Below, one piece after another: positions 1 to 8,812 of a stretch of DNA of 64,000 nucleotides; the first letter of the stretch is position 1, and each line of letters begins with the position of its first letter. The position numbers were made by a program, and so were the translations under genes. This DNA is from a virus: the IMG/VR virus record IMGVR_UViG_3300003872_000001, positions 43,323-107,322 of that record. One strand, written 5' to 3'. Under the pieces are notes generated by a model, which did not search any database, was not told the DNA's origin, and saw nothing but the letters and a program-made list of their open reading frames with translations.

Positions 1-606
1 AATTTAAGTGAATTAGCAAGTACACTATTGGTTAAATATCGAGGTGTTGATTCAGAAGAAGATAAAATTTATCTTGAAGCAGTAAATGAGTATCTTACAA
101 AGGCTGTTATGTTAGTAATTAAACTATGTTTAAACGAAACAGAAAAGATTAGTTCGTTTATGGACGATTATAAACTACTATTAGATACTTATGAAAATGC
201 ATTTATTAAGATGCCGGGTGTGGCTAAGCGATATAAATTTAGCTTAGAAAGCATCTTTACTGACCTGCAAGCATCTATGGATATATACAATATAATGAAT
301 GAGGATTTAGCAGAAGAGGAACCTACTACTTCTTTTAAAAATTTTAAAAGAGGTATCATAATAGACCCAGTTGTAATTATGGTTTTAAATACCAATTCAC
401 AGTTAGTAAAGGCAACAAATATACTTTCTGTATTTAAAGATATGGAAGGAGTTAAAGCTATACGTGAAGATGTACTACCTACATTACATCGCTTAATAGA
501 TCAAGCATATGAAACTGGTTATACTAAATTGGTCCTGATCGTAGGTGATGCTACTTTCATTGTTAAACGAACAGTATCAGACTACTTCACTATAAGTAAA
601 CTATGA
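1..606 (+). CDS. C-terminal part of an unknown phage protein (5' end outside window)
   Basis: The reading frame is open from the first base and ends in TGA at 604-606, so this is the last 201 codons of a longer gene. No ATG with a ribosome binding site is seen near the left edge. The protein is predicted mostly helical and acidic, with no motif I recognise. It is followed by a strong hairpin and converges on the portal gene. A virion or assembly role would fit the neighbourhood but is only a guess. Confidence 0.7.
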   Translation, partial: NLSELASTLLVKYRGVDSEEDKIYLEAVNEYLTKAVMLVIKLCLNETEKISSFMDDYKLLLDTYENAFIKMPGVAKRYKFSLESIFTDLQASMDIYNIMNEDLAEEEPTTSFKNFKRGIIIDPVVIMVLNTNSQLVKATNILSVFKDMEGVKAIREDVLPTLHRLIDQAYETGYTKLVLIVGDATFIVKRTVSDYFTISKL

Positions 607-608
607 TA

Positions 609-640
609 TATCACTAGTAGCATATTAGCTACTAGTGATA
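609..640. terminator. Bidirectional hairpin between convergent genes
   Basis: Perfect 13-bp inverted repeat, TATCACTAGTAGC and GCTACTAGTGATA, with a 6-nt loop (ATATTA), three bases after the stop of the plus-strand gene. It lies between convergent genes and belongs to the GTAGC/GCTAC hairpin family seen at many gene ends in this window. Confidence 0.75.
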
Positions 641-724
641 ATTTAAGCAACTATTAAGAAGAAGTTTTTTTATTTTTTTAAAAAATTAATAGCTGTAAGC
701 GTATATACATCTAAACAAATACCG

Positions 725-3334
725 TTAAACCGTGAGATCATCTTCTGTATCGCCGCTATCATCACCTGTGTCACCATCACCACTATCACCGGTATCTGTA
801 TTGTCATCATCACTAGCATCACCAGCATCAGTAGTATCATCCGGAATATCACCTTCAGGATCTCCTTCATCTTCTCCGCCGGTATTGTCCTCATTGGTAT
901 CATCTGCTGTGCCATCTCCTTCCTCATCAATTTTATCTAATTTCTTATTTACGTCTTTAACAAATTTACCTGTCTTCTTAAAGAATGGTATAAGTAGTTC
1001 ACTAAGAATACTAGTGTAATCTTGATATTCATCTAATAAATCAAATTTAATTTTACCTTCTTCATTCCTGGTCATAAACTCAGTTATTTCAGGAAAATAG
1101 TTATTATCAACCATCCATTTCTTAATTAATATAGTTTTCATAACTACTTTAATACCATCTATCTTACCGCTCATATCACCTATAAGTTCATCTGGCAAAG
1201 CGTCACTGCTCATAACTAAATCTAGATAGTCATCTAGTGCACTACTATAGTCCCCGAATAGATCTTTCACATTAGTATTATCAGTAACTTCTGGTTTAGG
1301 TAAACTAACATTTAAATTATCGATATATTCTTTGGTAAGATAGTCCACAATAATATCTTTTTTATTTTCCAATCCTAATTGAGCTATATCTGATTTAAAA
1401 TTTTTTATTAGTTTGGTGTAGTTACTCTCTATCAAACCTTTTATTTTATTATAAATTCTAGGATCATTATAAATAATCTTTCTAGTATAAGATTGAACTT
1501 GTGGTATCAATATATTTTGTAACTGCATAACACGCTTAGACAGTAATATATTCTTTGCAACTACTGTTGTAGCGAAATCTGGATCGTATCCACTTTTAAC
1601 TAATTCTTGTGTTAAACCAAATGACATAATAATATGTTCTTGTATCATATTATCTAATTCGTCATCTGGGATTACTTTACTTGTATTAGTGTCTGTAGTT
1701 GTTATATCCATAGCTGGTAGACGTGGGTGTTTAAATTTAAACACAAAACCTACCTTATGTGCCCAATCAACTAGGTCGTCGATTTTAGTAACTCCTAGAG
1801 GCAATTGTGTTTGTCTAGTTTTCATAGCTTCAGAAATTATTTTTTCTTTAGTACCATCTGGATCGATATCATCGTCATCCAACTCAGCAGAAACTTCAGT
1901 AGTAGTGGTACTATTTTTTATATTCGCCATTAGTTTAGTAAATAGAATAATACTTCTTATACTAAATAGCATAGTTACTTTTTCCAGCATGCTTTTACCA
2001 GTACCATTATCTCTATAATCAAATGCGAAATATTCTAATAGTTGTTTTGGAATATATAATAATTTAGTTTTCTTACCATCTAAAGCACGGAATAACATAG
2101 TTTCATATATATCGTCAGCATCACTTAAAGTAGCTAATGATCCATACACTCCAGTTTCTAATCGTTTTTTAAGTTTATTTTCAATTAGAGTATTATAAAT
2201 TTTTTTAATATCTTTTAATTTAGGATCTTTCTTTATAATACCTTTTAAAGCTTTTTGTGTCTTCTTTATAATATCCAATTTATTATCAGTACTACCACTA
2301 TTTAGAGATCCATTTAACACTTCAGTATTAGATAAAGCTTTCTGTGTATTTTTTAGAGGAGCACCATTATCGTCAAGCATAATAAAATATCCCAAATGAT
2401 CAGTATTATCATTAACACTATGCACCGGGATAATAGATTCAGGAGATAATTTAAGTATAAGTGGTTTACCTACATTTTCTCTAATAGTTTCATCAGAAGT
2501 TTTAACTTCAAGATAAGTAGCCTCTTTATATGAAGTTGTTCTAAATAGGCTATCCAGGCCCATTTTATTTTCCAATTTCTTCATTTTTTCTTTTACACTC
2601 ATATCGACATTTGCTTCTGTGCTAATATTAAATATATCATCGATTTTACTATTAACTTTACGCTTAAATACTTCATTTGCTACTAGACATGTATAGTCAT
2701 CTGTGATGTCCAATACATCATTTTCTAAATATTCTAATTTTATTTCTTCATTACCAAACGTATAAGATTCAGTGGATAATTTATCAGACGCACTACCTAA
2801 TAATCCTTTACTCTTTTCTGATTTTTGAATATATTTAGCCACATCCATATCTTCATGTGATGCATATATATCGCTGTTTATGATTTCATCTAATGCAGAT
2901 TCTGGTATGATGGCCTCGGCGTAACAACCTTTAGTAAATAATGCTTCTCTTATAATAGTTGGTAATTTAGCATTTATGTCATATTCTTTTAACATGAATG
3001 TTTCGATTTCATTTAGGATAGTATTATTTATATCTATTGGTATGTTCAATTCTGGCTTAACATATCTTAATTTACTTTCAAGCATGTCATTAGGTGCCAG
3101 TATACTAGAAGTTAATATTTGTATCGATAGCTCAACATCCGGAAATAATTGTGTGATATCTTCATTATTCTTGATTCTATCAAGTACACTATTTCCTATA
3201 TCACTAATATTACTAGCGTTATTACCCATATTGTAACCAGAACTTTTTCCTGGTTGTGTTAATTTACTGAATACAGCTTCAGCTTCAGCATTTTTCATAA
3301 TATACTTTGGTATTTTAGCAGTTGGTTTTTTCAT
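725..3334 (-). CDS. Portal protein
   Basis: An 869-residue protein in the size range of phiKZ-type portals, which form the dodecameric ring at the head vertex through which DNA is packaged. The central part (about residues 430-640) has the portal-like pattern of large myoviruses: a YIPKQLLEYFAFDY segment, a GTGKSMLE segment, a long SIRSIILFTKLM helix, then a KFKHPRLPAMD segment and a helical clip/stem. The last 70 residues are almost only Asp, Gly, Thr and Glu, an acidic low-complexity tail. The frame can start at 3364, but ATG at 3334 is preceded by GGAG at 5 nt and is preferred. The next gene begins divergently only 30 bp away. The portal call rests on family resemblance and on the presence of other head genes nearby. 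Confidence 0.75.
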   Translation of the reverse strand: MKKPTAKIPKYIMKNAEAEAVFSKLTQPGKSSGYNMGNNASNISDIGNSVLDRIKNNEDITQLFPDVELSIQILTSSILAPNDMLESKLRYVKPELNIPIDINNTILNEIETFMLKEYDINAKLPTIIREALFTKGCYAEAIIPESALDEIINSDIYASHEDMDVAKYIQKSEKSKGLLGSASDKLSTESYTFGNEEIKLEYLENDVLDITDDYTCLVANEVFKRKVNSKIDDIFNISTEANVDMSVKEKMKKLENKMGLDSLFRTTSYKEATYLEVKTSDETIRENVGKPLILKLSPESIIPVHSVNDNTDHLGYFIMLDDNGAPLKNTQKALSNTEVLNGSLNSGSTDNKLDIIKKTQKALKGIIKKDPKLKDIKKIYNTLIENKLKKRLETGVYGSLATLSDADDIYETMLFRALDGKKTKLLYIPKQLLEYFAFDYRDNGTGKSMLEKVTMLFSIRSIILFTKLMANIKNSTTTTEVSAELDDDDIDPDGTKEKIISEAMKTRQTQLPLGVTKIDDLVDWAHKVGFVFKFKHPRLPAMDITTTDTNTSKVIPDDELDNMIQEHIIMSFGLTQELVKSGYDPDFATTVVAKNILLSKRVMQLQNILIPQVQSYTRKIIYNDPRIYNKIKGLIESNYTKLIKNFKSDIAQLGLENKKDIIVDYLTKEYIDNLNVSLPKPEVTDNTNVKDLFGDYSSALDDYLDLVMSSDALPDELIGDMSGKIDGIKVVMKTILIKKWMVDNNYFPEITEFMTRNEEGKIKFDLLDEYQDYTSILSELLIPFFKKTGKFVKDVNKKLDKIDEEGDGTADDTNEDNTGGEDEGDPEGDIPDDTTDAGDASDDDNTDTGDSGDGDTGDDSGDTEDDLTV

Positions 3335-3364
3335 TATAGCTCCATTCATTTTAAGGATATTCAT

Positions 3365-5878
3365 ATGTATACATTACAGCAATACGTAGATGACAATATA
3401 GTATTGGCCAAATCTATGGTCATAAAATTAACCGATATAGGTGAGCAAATAAACAATAGTTTAAAAGCTTTATTCAATATAGATATACCCTCAGATAAAC
3501 ATGACTGGAAATATTTTTTAAACCTTTCTGGTCAGCCACATTCTACTAATAGTAGAGATATTAAAATAAACATATTAGAACTAAATCAGATAAGACCATT
3601 TAATATAGACACATTAGATAAATACCCAGACACAAGAGCTTCTCTTACAGGATTTAGTAACTATTATAATGAATTAATATATAAGTATCCTAATGATATA
3701 GCATATATAAATGGTTGTATAAACCCTGTTAATATCGATGTAGCTATATCAGCCCCAGAAGGTACTATCTTAACTTATGATGATACACTTGTTGAGGAAC
3801 AAGAATTATCGATAATTAGGAAATTAGAAAAATTCATTATAGATTATCTTGCAAGATGGCATCTTAAAAATTATATGGTCTGCGATGAACTTTATATGTC
3901 ATCTATGTTAGCTACCTTATATGGTGCGATACCTAATAAGTTAATGAATATAAGATTAGCCAATGCTAGATCTAATGAAGCTCATAGCTTCCATGTAGAA
4001 CATTATTTTAGGTCAAATTTTAATTTATGGGATGATGTGCAAGTATTGAATAAAGAGTCACTCTGGTGGCTTTATAACAATCTAGATTACATCATCAAAC
4101 ATGGAGGTAGAGAGAGCACAACTGATCTTATATTAAATAAAATTTTTAATGTAAATAATATTGGCGTCGGCAGGATTATGTTAGGTTTCCAAGATGCTAC
4201 ACTTAAGAAATCTCCTACACTAGATGAATCAGTTTATAATAATTCTACTAGCAATATTATTTCTATAAAAGCAAATGACAGTTACTTTATGAACAATAAC
4301 AAAACTAGAAGTATTCAAACTTTTATAGACACACAATTAGCTAGTAAACAAATAACATCTGACTTATTTAAAAATGATCCATTTTACACTGATATATTTA
4401 AAGAAAAACTAAATGGTAAAAATGATGTATTAGAAAATACAAAAACATTTGATATTAATCCAGTAGTTTTATTAGATATATACGGATTAGATCTTTTTGA
4501 AACCATTGTTGATACATGGGCACATAAAGCTTATAATGACCAATATTTAGCTTTACAATATTTTACCGACCCTAACACTAACGCGAGGTATACTTTATCG
4601 CCTAAGCAAGGTTTCTTAGTATTGATTAAAATGATCGCTATGTTATATGGTGACACTAATACGACTATAGATGATTACTATTATAATAATGTGATATCAC
4701 CTTCTTATGATAAGTCTACATTAATAAATAATTTATTTACTACAGAAGATTTATCAGATATAGCAGACGTTATATTAGCTAATGTTCCTAATACAGTATT
4801 TATTTCCACTAACACTAAGTTTACTACTTATATTAATGATATATTAAAACTTTTTGTAACGGTTAAACTCATTGATTCTAATATAGAAGATTTATCCATT
4901 TCTACGGATATAAAAGCAATTGCAAATCGCTTAGCACAACGTGGAGTTATAAGTATATCCAAAGGTAAGACGATAGATGAATTACTAATGGCAGAAGGTA
5001 TAAATATAAGTATGCCTGGGATATACAATCCTAAGTTAACTATTGCTGAACTACTATTAGTCTTTACAGGTATGAATGTCGACATATATCAAAAGTTTAC
5101 AGATATTAATGACCACTATATATCAATATTCAATAAGTTAACATCTTATACAACACAGATAAATTATACGTCAGATGGTGCTAAATCGTTATATTCTGAA
5201 TATACTACTATGTCTGTTAACCATATCACTAAAGGTGTGATAACAACTGAAGCAGCACATGGCTTCCCGTTGGAACAAGAAAAAACTATAGTTAAAGGTA
5301 TGGGTAATAACTTTAAAGATAGGTTAGATGGGTTCATACTAGATAATACAGATAATATATTTGTATATGATGTATGTGGGATAACCGGCATATGTGAAAT
5401 ATATTCTATGCAAAAGGATATACTGGCAGAAGTAACTCAGCCTAATGTTTATGTGGAAGTACTTAGAAATTGTATACCGTATTATAGCCCTAGTGTTGAT
5501 GTTGAGTCTAATACATTTAAAGAAGAAATATCTTATAAATGGATAGATAATACAGAAGGATTACACTATGCTAATTGCAAAATAGGAGGGTTAGTAATTA
5601 TTGATCAGCAACAGAAAAATTTAGTAGGCAATGTAACAGAACCTAATGTAATAGGTGAAGTTCTACAAGAATGTATACCGTATTATAGTCCAGAGATAGT
5701 ATCTGCAGCTAACGACTTTAAAGACAGTACCCATGGAAAAATAGTTAATACTAATACTATTAAAAATGTATCTAAAGTTGTTATAGATCCAGTTATAGCG
5801 TATACAGGAGATAATACTACAAATCAACCTACAGGAAATGCTACTGTGCCTAATATAATTGCTCAAATAGATATTTAA
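3365..5878 (+). CDS. Large virion structural protein of unknown function, beside the portal
   Basis: 837 residues. AAGGA lies 7 nt before the ATG. Divergent from the portal with a gap of 30 bp, so the promoters of both genes must lie inside each other's coding regions. No enzyme motif is visible. The C-terminal 150 residues contain a repeat about 70 residues apart: QPNVYVEVLRNCIPYYSP near residue 689 and EPNVIGEVLQECIPYYSP near residue 759, with a third shortened copy (VPNIIAQIDI) as the final residues. Repeated C-terminal modules suggest a head-tail joining or baseplate component that meets several partners, but this is inference. It ends at a strong hairpin and converges on the 218-residue gene. 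Confidence 0.6.
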   Translation: MYTLQQYVDDNIVLAKSMVIKLTDIGEQINNSLKALFNIDIPSDKHDWKYFLNLSGQPHSTNSRDIKINILELNQIRPFNIDTLDKYPDTRASLTGFSNYYNELIYKYPNDIAYINGCINPVNIDVAISAPEGTILTYDDTLVEEQELSIIRKLEKFIIDYLARWHLKNYMVCDELYMSSMLATLYGAIPNKLMNIRLANARSNEAHSFHVEHYFRSNFNLWDDVQVLNKESLWWLYNNLDYIIKHGGRESTTDLILNKIFNVNNIGVGRIMLGFQDATLKKSPTLDESVYNNSTSNIISIKANDSYFMNNNKTRSIQTFIDTQLASKQITSDLFKNDPFYTDIFKEKLNGKNDVLENTKTFDINPVVLLDIYGLDLFETIVDTWAHKAYNDQYLALQYFTDPNTNARYTLSPKQGFLVLIKMIAMLYGDTNTTIDDYYYNNVISPSYDKSTLINNLFTTEDLSDIADVILANVPNTVFISTNTKFTTYINDILKLFVTVKLIDSNIEDLSISTDIKAIANRLAQRGVISISKGKTIDELLMAEGINISMPGIYNPKLTIAELLLVFTGMNVDIYQKFTDINDHYISIFNKLTSYTTQINYTSDGAKSLYSEYTTMSVNHITKGVITTEAAHGFPLEQEKTIVKGMGNNFKDRLDGFILDNTDNIFVYDVCGITGICEIYSMQKDILAEVTQPNVYVEVLRNCIPYYSPSVDVESNTFKEEISYKWIDNTEGLHYANCKIGGLVIIDQQQKNLVGNVTEPNVIGEVLQECIPYYSPEIVSAANDFKDSTHGKIVNTNTIKNVSKVVIDPVIAYTGDNTTNQPTGNATVPNIIAQIDI

Positions 5879-5881
5879 CAT

Positions 5882-5915
5882 AACTACTATTAGCCACATA
5901 TGGCTAATAGTAGTT
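5882..5915. terminator. Bidirectional hairpin between convergent genes
   Basis: Perfect 14-bp stem, AACTACTATTAGCC and GGCTAATAGTAGTT, loop ACATAT. It begins 4 nt after the plus-strand stop codon and its other arm overlaps the stop codon of the minus-strand gene, so it can end both transcripts. Confidence 0.75.
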
Positions 5916-6570
5916 AAAGATTACTTCGTATCATCATAGCATGTAACATAGCTTTTACAGTATTAGTAGAAACTACACCAGTAGCATAGTTTGCTAGTAC
6001 TTTTTGACTAACAGAACCTTGGCTTATTAACAATTTAGTCATAGCATCTTTACTGCCTAAATCACCACCACGATCTTTCATAAGTTCTTGAGCACTCTCT
6101 TTAATACCCATACCAACTAATATTTGTAATTCAGGTAAAGTTAATTTGCTAGCTTTACTTTCTCCAGTAACTTGACCAGTTAATAGATCTATTGTTTTAT
6201 CATCCTTAGGAATAGATATTTTTTTAGTTAAGATTTGGCTAGCACGTCTTGTTGCTATATTAAGAACTAAATATTTATTTGGTGTAATGTAAGGATGTTT
6301 TTTAGCAAATCGTAAACGTTGAAATACTGGCTCACCTAACTCCTCTACTATTTTCATACATTTTTTAGTGTCTAATTTAATATCAGATCCATTAGGTGCA
6401 ACGACAGATAATTTAATTTTTCTATCTCTTAGATCTCTCATAAAGTTATCAAAATCTTTATTAGACATATTTTTAAATATAAGATCTTTATATAGTTTCT
6501 TATTCTTGGTACCAGCTATCTTTTCTATATAAGTAAGTATAGTTTGTTCAGCTTTTTTTCTATCGGCCAT
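5914..6570 (-). CDS. Probable RNA polymerase beta C-terminal clamp fragment (split beta subunit)
   Basis: 218 residues. The order of motifs resembles the last 170 residues of bacterial beta (the Rpb2 domain 7 clamp segment). A YLVLNIATRRASQ stretch sits where beta has YMLKLNHLVDDK. About 45 residues later LPELQILVGMGIKESAQELM sits where beta has [20 protein letters not shown], followed by RGGD in place of SDD. The C-terminus, TVKAMLHAMMIRSNL, matches the beta ending ESFNVLLKEIRSLGINIEL in position and pattern. The main beta gene at 29230-33918 stops just before this region, so this protein could supply the missing part or belong to a second (virion) polymerase. Alternative: an unrelated virion protein. 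The alignment was made by eye. Confidence 0.5.
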   Translation of the reverse strand: MADRKKAEQTILTYIEKIAGTKNKKLYKDLIFKNMSNKDFDNFMRDLRDRKIKLSVVAPNGSDIKLDTKKCMKIVEELGEPVFQRLRFAKKHPYITPNKYLVLNIATRRASQILTKKISIPKDDKTIDLLTGQVTGESKASKLTLPELQILVGMGIKESAQELMKDRGGDLGSKDAMTKLLISQGSVSQKVLANYATGVVSTNTVKAMLHAMMIRSNL

Positions 6571-6583
6571 TGGGATTCCTTAT

Positions 6584-6609
6584 ATATGATGTAATATATT
6601 ACATCATAT
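6584..6609 (-). terminator. Hairpin between two minus-strand genes
   Basis: Perfect 12-bp inverted repeat ATATGATGTAAT and ATTACATCATAT with a 2-nt loop, lying in the gap between the stop of the 257-residue gene and the start of the 218-residue gene. It could attenuate read-through or protect an mRNA end. The sequence differs from the GTAGC/GCTAC family. Confidence 0.55.
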
Positions 6610-6612
6610 GAT

Positions 6613-7386
6613 TTAAAACATTATTGGTATACATATATTGGTAGGTGTCTTAATACCTAAGTATTTTACACGATATGTTTCACGATCAGACTGAGTTATC
6701 GTATATGTTGGAATAGGACTAGGTGTAGTGAATACGTCCTTAGGAGTACCAAGATTTAATAAACCAGCTAATTGATTCTTCTTATCTAAAACACCTACTT
6801 CTGGGGAATCTACAATTGTTTTCCATACATTATTACTACCATTACTTGCTAGTCCGTGCATAGTTACAACTTGGTGTTTATTAGATATGTCCTCTTTAAC
6901 TGTAGGTAATTTAAATATAGTTTCTAAAGGAAGAACGGCATCACTTGCTTCTTCATTCATAATACTACCACCACCAACTCTATAACCCCACACATCATAA
7001 CTATTACCCTTTAAGTTTTGATCTATATATTCAAGTTCAGGTATGAGTATAATATCCATATACACTTTATCATAATATGCACGCATATAGTTATTAGTAA
7101 CAGATGATGTAAATGATGTTAGAAATATAAATCTGTAATCTTTATTCTTTTTATAATAATTAGTATCAACAATGGTATTATTAGCGTCTTTACGACTTAA
7201 AACTAAAGGTGAATAAGTACTTGTTTTTACTTCTCTTCTGCTTATTAATGTATCACTAATGCTCATTAACGGTAAGGTCTCTTTAATAGTGATAACTAAG
7301 TTATTTCCTGTTAACGTTTGTTTTTTGCTTTCACTAACAGCTAACTCTACTTTACGTGTCTGAAAGTCTGGTTTTTTATATATCAT
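6613..7386 (-). CDS. Unknown protein, possibly virion structural
   Basis: 257 residues, rich in beta-strand-forming residues with no recognised motif. It lies in the minus-strand run between the beta-like fragment and two small genes, 19 bp after the upstream gene. A motif TTTCTTGATATTT on the minus strand about 25-40 nt before the start resembles the sequence before the 77-residue gene at 33970 and may be a promoter. AAGGA precedes the ATG. Function not assigned. Confidence 0.6.
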   Translation of the reverse strand: MIYKKPDFQTRKVELAVSESKKQTLTGNNLVITIKETLPLMSISDTLISRREVKTSTYSPLVLSRKDANNTIVDTNYYKKNKDYRFIFLTSFTSSVTNNYMRAYYDKVYMDIILIPELEYIDQNLKGNSYDVWGYRVGGGSIMNEEASDAVLPLETIFKLPTVKEDISNKHQVVTMHGLASNGSNNVWKTIVDSPEVGVLDKKNQLAGLLNLGTPKDVFTTPSPIPTYTITQSDRETYRVKYLGIKTPTNICIPIMF

Positions 7387-7405
7387 CTATTTATCCTTCA
7401 ATTTT

Positions 7406-7798
7406 TTAAATATCAAGAAAAATGTTATTAGTTATAAAGTATGGTAAAACTATTTCTTTCATAAGAGTAACCCAGTCTTCAATGTAACCATCATTTGCAA
7501 TAAACGGCAATACGTTATTTATAATATTACCACTAACACTTCTGTACACTAATAACTCGGTTATAAATAATCTATTTATAATTATCCTCTGCACTACTTG
7601 GTTCTTATTATAGATTGATTTAATATCAGGATTATTCAAAAACTTTTTACTGTGGTCTTTATTAGTAGTTGCTATATGGTCAGCTATTAGCTTAACCAAA
7701 TTAATATCTCCCGATGCTCTGGGTTCATTATATAAATCCATAACATTAACTATTGGTATTGGTTTTTCTTTCTTTTTTGTAACTTTATTAACACTCAT
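7406..7798 (-). CDS. Unknown protein, 130 residues
   Basis: Begins with a Lys-rich stretch (KVTKKKEKP), then is mostly helical with hydrophobic segments. The start overlaps the end of the upstream gene by 11 nt, which implies translational coupling. No family recognised. It lies in the same minus-strand operon as the dUTPase and the RecA-like ATPase. Confidence 0.6.
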   Translation of the reverse strand: MSVNKVTKKKEKPIPIVNVMDLYNEPRASGDINLVKLIADHIATTNKDHSKKFLNNPDIKSIYNKNQVVQRIIINRLFITELLVYRSVSGNIINNVLPFIANDGYIEDWVTLMKEIVLPYFITNNIFLDI

Positions 7799-8114
7799 AA
7801 GTATCTCCTAATTTAGTATTTTCTTTTAGCCAATTGAAATGTCTAATAACTTCAAAATTCTTATGCTTAGCGGCTATCTCATGCATAATAGTTATTATAT
7901 TTTTATATTTAGCATCGGTAGCTAATTTATTAACTACTTTAATTTCTGCACTCTGTATTAAAGGTCTAGTAGTTTCGGTTTGTGTCACACCACTCATGTG
8001 AAAACATAGTCTTTCTAAATAGTAAAAGTAAGTCTCTATTAAGGTATCATCCTTAACATTTAAATTGAATTTTAACCATTCCGGATCCATTGTACACCAA
8101 TTCTTAAGCTTCAT
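7788..8114 (-). CDS. Unknown protein, 108 residues, in dUTPase operon
   Basis: A longer frame extends upstream into the dUTPase gene, but the ATG at 8114 (MKLKNW) starts 1 nt after the dUTPase stop and gives normal operon packing, so this start is preferred. Helical and compact, with no recognised motif. It overlaps the next gene by 11 nt. Confidence 0.6.
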   Translation of the reverse strand: MKLKNWCTMDPEWLKFNLNVKDDTLIETYFYYLERLCFHMSGVTQTETTRPLIQSAEIKVVNKLATDAKYKNIITIMHEIAAKHKNFEVIRHFNWLKENTKLGDTYEC

Positions 8115-8115
8115 T

Positions 8116-8811
8116 CTATTTACCTTGACAATCTTGATCTTGAAAATCTTTATTTGCAATATAATATTTATCATACTCTGCATATAGCTCGTCAAATGAT
8201 AAATCATTATTATTAGAAAATATTCTACAAATATGAACATTATCTTCCTCACCATTTATCACTTTCATATAAGTTCCATCTTTATAACCGTTATCTTGTC
8301 TAAATATATTAAGTACATTCTTAATGACGTATAAAGTGTATAATTCATCTATATCCATATGTATACTATTCATAACTTTAGCAAAATTAAATATTAATGT
8401 TCCTATACTGTATGGTCTAATAAAAGTTACCTCAAGAAGACCTTCTAAGCATTCTACAGTTTCTAAATAATCTAGCGGACCAGTTTTCTTTTCAATATGT
8501 TCAGATAATAAATCAGAGCACATCTCTTCAGTTATATTTGTACCTGCTATCTCAATACCCCTACTCATAATGAAATGCCAAATATCAACAACTTCTATTT
8601 TAAGATTATCCCAATCTACAGCACCATCTAAATTCTTCCAATGCTTATAAGTATCGCTACTGTCTATGGCCTCAGCTATTTCTTGTCTAATATATCTTAA
8701 CCATGTTATTTTTCTACCATTAGTAGTTCTACCTTCAGGCCAATTTTTACCACATGTTTTAACATTAAGTGCATCTTGTAATGCAACCATTTCTCCTATT
8801 TTAGAATTCAT
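8116..8811 (-). CDS. Dimeric (all-alpha) dUTPase-like pyrophosphatase
   Basis: 231 residues. It would hydrolyse dUTP to dUMP and pyrophosphate, keeping uracil out of phage DNA and supplying dUMP for thymidylate. The all-alpha NTP pyrophosphatase pattern is visible: E44-x-x-E47 (RQEIAEA), then HWK at 57-59, then E73-x-x-D76 in KIEVVDIWHF, the metal-binding helices of the dimeric dUTPase/MazG superfamily. The HWK plus EVVDIWHF spacing fits dimeric dUTPase better than MazG. It is packed 1 nt from both neighbours in the minus-strand operon headed by the RecA-like ATPase. A MazG-type or dCTP-acting pyrophosphatase is the main alternative. Confidence 0.75.
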   Translation of the reverse strand: MNSKIGEMVALQDALNVKTCGKNWPEGRTTNGRKITWLRYIRQEIAEAIDSSDTYKHWKNLDGAVDWDNLKIEVVDIWHFIMSRGIEIAGTNITEEMCSDLLSEHIEKKTGPLDYLETVECLEGLLEVTFIRPYSIGTLIFNFAKVMNSIHMDIDELYTLYVIKNVLNIFRQDNGYKDGTYMKVINGEEDNVHICRIFSNNNDLSFDELYAEYDKYYIANKDFQDQDCQGK

Positions 8812-8812
8812 C

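Noticed and set aside
732-1019. Plus-strand Ser/Pro/Val frame over the portal tail
   Set aside because: It is the complement of the Asp/Gly/Thr tail of the portal; composition is an artefact.
7788-8255. 155-residue version of the 108-residue gene
   Set aside because: The extra N-terminus overlaps the dUTPase gene by about 140 nt and is only Ile/Lys-rich shadow sequence; ATG at 8114 fits the operon.
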